Below the pieces are notes generated by a model that worked only from the letters and a program-made list of their open reading frames with translations, was not told where the DNA came from and did no database searches. This document shows positions 13,289 to 17,539 of a DNA stretch of 17,539 bases, piece after piece. Position numbers and translations under genes: made by a program. The DNA is from DATELY01 sp035276085 (GTDB lineage Bacteria > Pseudomonadota > Gammaproteobacteria > Steroidobacterales > Steroidobacteraceae): assembly GCA_035276085.1 (NCBI GenBank), contig DATELY010000145.1, positions 1-17,539 on the forward strand, given 5' to 3'. Each line of letters starts with the position of its first letter. Position 1 is the stretch's first letter.

Positions 13289-15367
13289 CTATCGCCCCAC
13301 TGCCGTCACCAACCGCACCTTGCGGTTGTCCGGAATCTCGTTCCACGCCAGCACGTGCATGTTCGGTGCGATCGAACGCACGAAGCGCGCGAGGGTCTGG
13401 CGTAACTGCGGCGGCACGAGCAACACGGCGGGCTCGCCGGTCAGCTCCTGACGCTGTGCCGCTTCGGCAATGCGGCGCTGCATGCGATCGGCGAGGCCCG
13501 GTTCGAGACCGGGCGAGGCGGCGGTGCTGCCGCTCATGGAATTGGTGAGGAGCTGCTCGAGATCGGGCTCCAACGTGATGACGGGCAGCTCGTTCTGCAG
13601 TCCGACGAGCTCCTGCACGATCTGCCGTCCCAGCGCGACGCGCACTTGCGCCTGCAGCTGCGTCGGGTCCTGCGTGCGTGCCGCATGGTCGGCGAGGGTT
13701 TCGATGATCGAGCGCAAGTTGCGGACCGGCACGCGCTCGGCGAGCAATCCCTGGAGCACCCGCACGACCGTGCCCAGCGTCAACGCCTTCGGCACGAGGT
13801 CTTCGACGAGCTTCGGCGCGCTCTTCGCGAGACCGTTGAGCAGCTGCTGTACTTCTTCATGGCCGAGCAGCTCGTGCGCATGCGTTTGCAGCACATGGCT
13901 CAAGTGCGTGGCGATCACCGTGCTGGCATCGACGACCGTGTAGCCGAGCGTCTGCGCCTGATCGCGCATCGCAGGCTCGATCCACACGGCTTCCATGCCG
14001 AACGCCGGATCGACGGTGTCGATGCCGATGACCTTGCCGTACACCTTGCCCGGATTGATGGCCATCTCGCGCTCGACATAGACAGTGCCCTCGCCCACCG
14101 GCACGCCGCCCAGCACGATGCGATAGGCATTCGGCGAGAGATCGAGGTTGTCGCGCACGTGCACGGCCTGCACGAGGAAGCCGAGATCGCCCGTGAGCTT
14201 GCGGCGCACGCCCTTGATGCGCGCTAGCAGATCGCCGCCTTGCGCTTTGTCCACCAGCGGCACGAGGCGATAGCCGACCTCGAGACCGATGAGATCCACC
14301 GGCTGCACGTCGTCCCACGTGAGCTCGCGATTGTCGATCTGCGGCGGCGGTGGCGGCGGCGCTTCTTCGACGGCCGGTTCCGCAGCCGCAGCCTGTTTGC
14401 GCTTGTTCAAGTGGCGAGCGGCGAATCCGCAGCCAGCCGCCATCAACAGGAACGGCAGATTCGGCATGCCCGGAATCAAGCCCATCACGGCCAGCAAGCC
14501 GGCCGCCACACCGAGCGCTTTCGGCTGACCGAACAACTGCTTCTGCAGCTCGCCGCCCATGTCCTGTTTGCCGGACATACGCGTGACGATGATCGCGACC
14601 GCGGTCGACAACAGCAGCGCAGGAATTTGCGCGACGAGACCGTCGCCGATCGTAAGCAGCGTGTAGACACGCGCGGCTTCTCCGAAGGCCAGATCGTGCG
14701 CCATCGTGCCGATTGCAAGACCGCCGAGAATGTTGATGACGAGAATGAGAATGCCCGCGGTGGCGTCACCGCGAACGAACTTGCTCGCGCCGTCCATCGA
14801 GCCGTAGAAGTCCGCTTCGGCCCGCACCTCGCCACGGCGCGTCTTGGCTTCGTCCTGCGTGATCAGACCTGCGTTCAAGTCGGCATCGATCGCCATCTGC
14901 TTGCCGGGCATCGCATCCAACGTGAAGCGTGCGCTCACTTCGGAGATACGGCCGGCGCCCTTGGTCACCACGACGAAGTTGATGATGGTGAGAATCGCGA
15001 ACACCACGATACCGACGGCGTAGTTGCCACCGATCACGAATTCGCCGAAGGACTCGATCACCTTGCCTGCGGCGCTTGGACCTGTGTGCCCGTGCATGAG
15101 CACGACGCGAGTGGACGCCACGTTCAGCGCGAGGCGCAGCAACGTGGCCAACAACAGCACGGTGGGGAACACACCGAAGTCGAGCGGGCGCTGCACGTGG
15201 AATACGGCGAGCACCACCACGAGCGACAGCGCGATGTTGAACGTGAACAACACATCGAGCGCCATCGGCGGCAGCGGCAGGATCAGCATCGCCAGCACGG
15301 CCAGCACGCCGACCGGCACACCGAGGCCGGATTTCAGCATGGCGCCGAAGTCGAGTGTGGAGTTCAT
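13289..15367 (-). CDS. flhA: Flagellar type III export protein FlhA
   Basis: FlhA forms the nonameric export gate of the flagellar secretion system. The 692-residue length is normal for the family. The N-terminal half has about eight membrane segments, starting GVPVGVLAVLAMLILPLPPM. The conserved cytoplasmic FHIPEP loop is present (VVTKGAGRISEVSARFTLDA, then MPGKQMAIDADLNAGLI). A linker with six consecutive prolines near residues 335-345 precedes the soluble FlhA-C domain that docks export chaperones. The ATG at 15367 has a GAGGG about 10 bases upstream, somewhat far. The gene lies downstream of flhB across a spacer with a G/C-rich palindrome and upstream of flhF. Confidence 0.97.
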   Translation of the reverse strand: MNSTLDFGAMLKSGLGVPVGVLAVLAMLILPLPPMALDVLFTFNIALSLVVVLAVFHVQRPLDFGVFPTVLLLATLLRLALNVASTRVVLMHGHTGPSAAGKVIESFGEFVIGGNYAVGIVVFAILTIINFVVVTKGAGRISEVSARFTLDAMPGKQMAIDADLNAGLITQDEAKTRRGEVRAEADFYGSMDGASKFVRGDATAGILILVINILGGLAIGTMAHDLAFGEAARVYTLLTIGDGLVAQIPALLLSTAVAIIVTRMSGKQDMGGELQKQLFGQPKALGVAAGLLAVMGLIPGMPNLPFLLMAAGCGFAARHLNKRKQAAAAEPAVEEAPPPPPPQIDNRELTWDDVQPVDLIGLEVGYRLVPLVDKAQGGDLLARIKGVRRKLTGDLGFLVQAVHVRDNLDLSPNAYRIVLGGVPVGEGTVYVEREMAINPGKVYGKVIGIDTVDPAFGMEAVWIEPAMRDQAQTLGYTVVDASTVIATHLSHVLQTHAHELLGHEEVQQLLNGLAKSAPKLVEDLVPKALTLGTVVRVLQGLLAERVPVRNLRSIIETLADHAARTQDPTQLQAQVRVALGRQIVQELVGLQNELPVITLEPDLEQLLTNSMSGSTAASPGLEPGLADRMQRRIAEAAQRQELTGEPAVLLVPPQLRQTLARFVRSIAPNMHVLAWNEIPDNRKVRLVTAVGR

Positions 15368-15388
15368 GGTGTGGTGGCCCTCATGAGC

Positions 15389-15513
15389 GCCCCCACCCCA
15401 ACCCTCCCCCGCTCCGCAAGGGAGGGAGTCGGAGGTGCAGGTGAAAAATGCGAACGACGCGCCTCAATTCCGGCCCCCTCCCCTGCGGAGCGGGGGAGGG
15501 TTGGGGTGGGGGC
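15389..15513. repeat. REP-like G/C-rich 38-bp inverted repeat in the flhB-flhA spacer
   Basis: Arms at 15389-15426 and 15476-15513 are complementary at 37 of 38 positions, with a 49-nt loop. The arm begins GCCCCCACCCCAACCCTCCC and matches the right arm of the palindrome at 4536-4575. Lying within the flhB-flhA junction, it would form a very stable hairpin in the message. Type is REP-like or a MITE-sized palindrome; no flanking transposase or clear target duplication is visible. Confidence 0.92.
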
Positions 15514-15554
15514 AAGGGTGCGGGCAATGCCACGAACGAGAGCAACCAGCGCAC

Positions 15555-16664
15555 TCATTCCTGCACCTCCACCACCGGCTTATCCGGCATCACGCCACCC
15601 GGCGTGAGCGCGCGCAGTGCGAACACATAGCTGAGCACCTGCGCCACGGCGACATACAACGTCCCGGGGATCTCCTTGCCGATCTCCACATCCCGATGCA
15701 GCACGCGCGCGAGTGGCGGCGCCTCGAACAGCGGCACCTTGTGCTCGCTCGCGATCTCACGGATGCGCGCCGCAACCAGATCCCTGCCCTTCGCCACCAC
15801 GACCGGCGCACGCATGCGCTTGTCGTCGTAGCGCAGCGCGACCGCGTAGTGCGTCGGGTTCGTGACCACGACGTCGGCCTTCGGCACATCCTGCATCATG
15901 CGACGCTGCGCCATTTCCTGCTGCACCTGGCGAATGCGCCCCTTCACTTCGGGCGAGCCTTCGCTCTCCTTCATTTCTTCGCGAATCTCTTCGCGTGTCA
16001 TCTTCAGATCGGAGTGGTACTGCCAGAGTTGATAGGGCACATCGATGCCCGCGATGATCAGCAGCGCGCTTGCGAGCGTCATCAAGGCGCTGCCGCACAG
16101 ATGAGCCGCATGCGCGATGGCGAGTTGAATCGGCTCGTTGCCGAGGCTCATCAGCTGCGGCGTGTCGCGCCTGAGCACGTACACGGCGACGACCGCGACG
16201 ACACCGAACTTTGCCAGCGCCTTGACCAGCTCGATCAGGCTGCGCATCGAGAACATGCGCTTGATGCCTTCCATCGGGCTCAAGCGCTCGAACTTGGGGC
16301 TCAACGCTTCGCTGCTGAAGCTCCATCCACCGAGTGCCAGCGGCGCCAGCAATGCCGCGACGAAGATCAATGCCATGGCCGGCACGACCACCCACAGCGC
16401 TTGTGCCGAAGCGCTGGCGAGGGAATTGAGCATGAACGTCGTGTCGAGCGCCTGATCGCGCGAGAGCGACAGGCCCTGCTTCATCATTCCATGCAGCTGG
16501 GTGCCCATGCGGCCGCCGAGAAAGTACAGCGCGCCGCCACCCACCAACATCACCGCGGCTGTATTGAAATCCCGCGAGCGCGGGATGTGTCCCTTCTTCC
16601 GCGCATCGTCGAGCCGTTTCTGTGTCGGACTCTCTGTCCGTTCCTGGCCTGCGTTTTCAGCCAT
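15555..16664 (-). CDS. flhB: Flagellar type III export protein and substrate-specificity switch FlhB
   Basis: FlhB works with FlhA and FliP/Q/R at the export gate and changes specificity from hook to filament substrates after autocleavage. The 369-residue protein starts with MAENAGQERTESPTQKRLDD and the basic ARKKGHIPRS motif. It has four membrane segments in the first 210 residues, the conserved linker KMTREEIREEMKESEGSPEV, and the self-cleavage motif NPTH at 269-272 in VVVTNPTHYAVALRYD. The ATG at 16664 has GGAGG 5 bases upstream. It lies between fliR and flhA, with repeat-bearing spacers on both sides. Confidence 0.97.
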   Translation of the reverse strand: MAENAGQERTESPTQKRLDDARKKGHIPRSRDFNTAAVMLVGGGALYFLGGRMGTQLHGMMKQGLSLSRDQALDTTFMLNSLASASAQALWVVVPAMALIFVAALLAPLALGGWSFSSEALSPKFERLSPMEGIKRMFSMRSLIELVKALAKFGVVAVVAVYVLRRDTPQLMSLGNEPIQLAIAHAAHLCGSALMTLASALLIIAGIDVPYQLWQYHSDLKMTREEIREEMKESEGSPEVKGRIRQVQQEMAQRRMMQDVPKADVVVTNPTHYAVALRYDDKRMRAPVVVAKGRDLVAARIREIASEHKVPLFEAPPLARVLHRDVEIGKEIPGTLYVAVAQVLSYVFALRALTPGGVMPDKPVVEVQE

Positions 16665-16681
16665 GGCGGCCTCCGGCGCGG

Positions 16682-16766
16682 CCTGAGACCTGAGGACTGA
16701 GGCCTGAGGTCAGAACGCGAGTCCCGAGCATTTCTGTCCTCACGCCCCAGGTCGCAGGTCGCAGGC
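16682..16766. repeat. Paired heptamer arrays in the fliR-flhB spacer
   Basis: The left array (16682-16709) is CCTGAGA, CCTGAGG, ACTGAGG, CCTGAGG. The right array (16746-16766) is CCCAGGT, CGCAGGT, CGCAGGC and ends 3 bp before the fliR stop. Approximate complementarity exists (TGAGGTCAGA near 16705-16714 against TCTGTCCTCA near 16733-16742, nine of ten positions). CCCAGGT is also the word of the array beside the flhA stop. Confidence 0.82.
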
Positions 16767-16769
16767 CCT

Positions 16770-17539
16770 TCACGGCTGCATCCCCAGCACAAGCCGCACG
16801 ACGTCCATCGCCGCCCCCATCGATTGAACGAAGCTCGCCTGCACCGAGGGCAGCCCGGCGAACACGATCGCGAGACCGAACACGAGCGTGATCGGGAAGC
16901 CCACCGCAAACAGATTCAGCGTGGGCGCCGCACGACTCATCACACCGAACGCCAGGTTCACGACGAGCAGTGCCGTCATGCCGGGGAGCGCCACTGCCAA
17001 CGAACCGACGAACAACTGCTCGCCCCACTCCAGCAACGCCCACGTCATCTCGCTGCTCAAGCCTTGCGGTCCGACCGGCAGCGTCTCGAATCCATCCACC
17101 AGCAGTTCGATCAGGATCAGATGTCCGTTCAGCGCAAGGAAGGTCAGCGTGACGAGCAGCATGTACAGCTGCCCCAGCACCGGCGTGCTCGCGCCGCGCA
17201 ACGGATCGACGTTGAAGGCAAAGCTCAATCCCATGCTGTTGGAGAGCAACTGCCCGCCCATCGAAAGCGCGTCGAAGACGAGCTGCAACGCAAAGCCGAT
17301 CGCAAGGCCAATGATCACCTGCTGAATCGTGATGAGCATCCCGGCGAGCGATAGCGGCGATGTCGGCTCTGACGTGGGCACGAGCGGCGTGACGATCATC
17401 GTGACCGCGAGCGCCAGCAGGATGCGCATGCGCGGCGGCACGAACTTCGCTCCGAAGACCGGCGCCGCCATGAAGCACGCGCCGATGCGCACGAACGGCC
17501 AGAAGAACTGGGCCATGAGCGCGTCGAGCTGAGTGAAGG
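16770..17539 (-). CDS. fliR: Flagellar export protein FliR (5' end outside window)
   Basis: FliR is a multi-spanning subunit of the export-gate core. At least 256 codons are visible; the protein is very hydrophobic with about six membrane segments, and has family features such as FWPFVRIGACFMAAPVFGAK, the conserved GxxxGFALQLVFDALSMGGQ-type region, and a C-terminal VGFPITLVFGLAIVF. An ATG at 17516 gives 248 residues, but the frame stays open beyond it and encodes FTQLDALMAQFFWPFVRIGA, which aligns with the usual FliR N-terminus. The real start is therefore probably just outside the right edge. fliP and fliQ would be expected there. Confidence 0.93.
   Translation of the reverse strand, partial: FTQLDALMAQFFWPFVRIGACFMAAPVFGAKFVPPRMRILLALAVTMIVTPLVPTSEPTSPLSLAGMLITIQQVIIGLAIGFALQLVFDALSMGGQLLSNSMGLSFAFNVDPLRGASTPVLGQLYMLLVTLTFLALNGHLILIELLVDGFETLPVGPQGLSSEMTWALLEWGEQLFVGSLAVALPGMTALLVVNLAFGVMSRAAPTLNLFAVGFPITLVFGLAIVFAGLPSVQASFVQSMGAAMDVVRLVLGMQP

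Noticed and set aside
12234..16700. Several plus-strand open frames of 390-455 codons opposite flhF, flhA and flhB
   Set aside because: All mirror strongly conserved flagellar genes, are rich in Arg, His and Gln, and have no domain resemblance. They arise from the codon bias of the real strand.

Overview
The window looks like part of the chromosome of a high-GC, motile, aerobically respiring gammaproteobacterium. Evidence is the Pseudomonas-like flagellar order flhA-flhF-flhG-fliA-cheY-cheZ, the presence of CheZ, the MotC/MotD-type stator and an aa3-type oxidase subunit. The family cannot be fixed from the sequence; a Xanthomonadales or Nevskiales/Steroidobacter-like origin is only a guess. 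No tRNA, rRNA, CRISPR array, integrase or transposase gene was seen, and the window reads as core chromosome.

Left part (1-6652). A cytochrome c oxidase subunit II with a fused cytochrome c domain runs off the left edge on the minus strand. A small one-TM protein diverges from it. Then come a minus-strand trio (aldo/keto reductase, DUF3565, universal stress protein), a plus-strand GNAT acetyltransferase and a minus-strand trio of small membrane or helical stress-type proteins (Ala/Lys-rich helical protein, DUF1469/YqjE-like, DUF3618).

Right part (6923-17539). Every gene is on the minus strand. In transcription order they are fliR (5' end outside the window), flhB, flhA, flhF, flhG, fliA, cheY, cheZ, motC and motD. 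Together they supply the type III export gate (FliR, FlhB, FlhA), placement and number control of a polar flagellum (FlhF, FlhG), the late flagellar sigma factor (FliA), the chemotaxis response regulator and its phosphatase (CheY, CheZ), and a stator (MotC/MotD). No cheA or cheB lies between cheZ and motC.

The most striking feature is in the spacers. Only two junctions in the flagellar cluster are tight: flhG-fliA (ATGA overlap) and cheY-cheZ (26 bp). All seven others (93-187 bp) carry tandem short words. In four they are degenerate 7-mers, in two 4/8-mers, and in one a G/C-rich REP-like palindrome. In most of these spacers a second, reverse-complementary array follows, so the transcript could fold into a long hairpin. 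The word differs from spacer to spacer but the architecture recurs, usually beginning within about a dozen bases of the preceding stop codon. Related words and REP-like palindromes also occur outside the cluster (1777-1903, 4478-4575).
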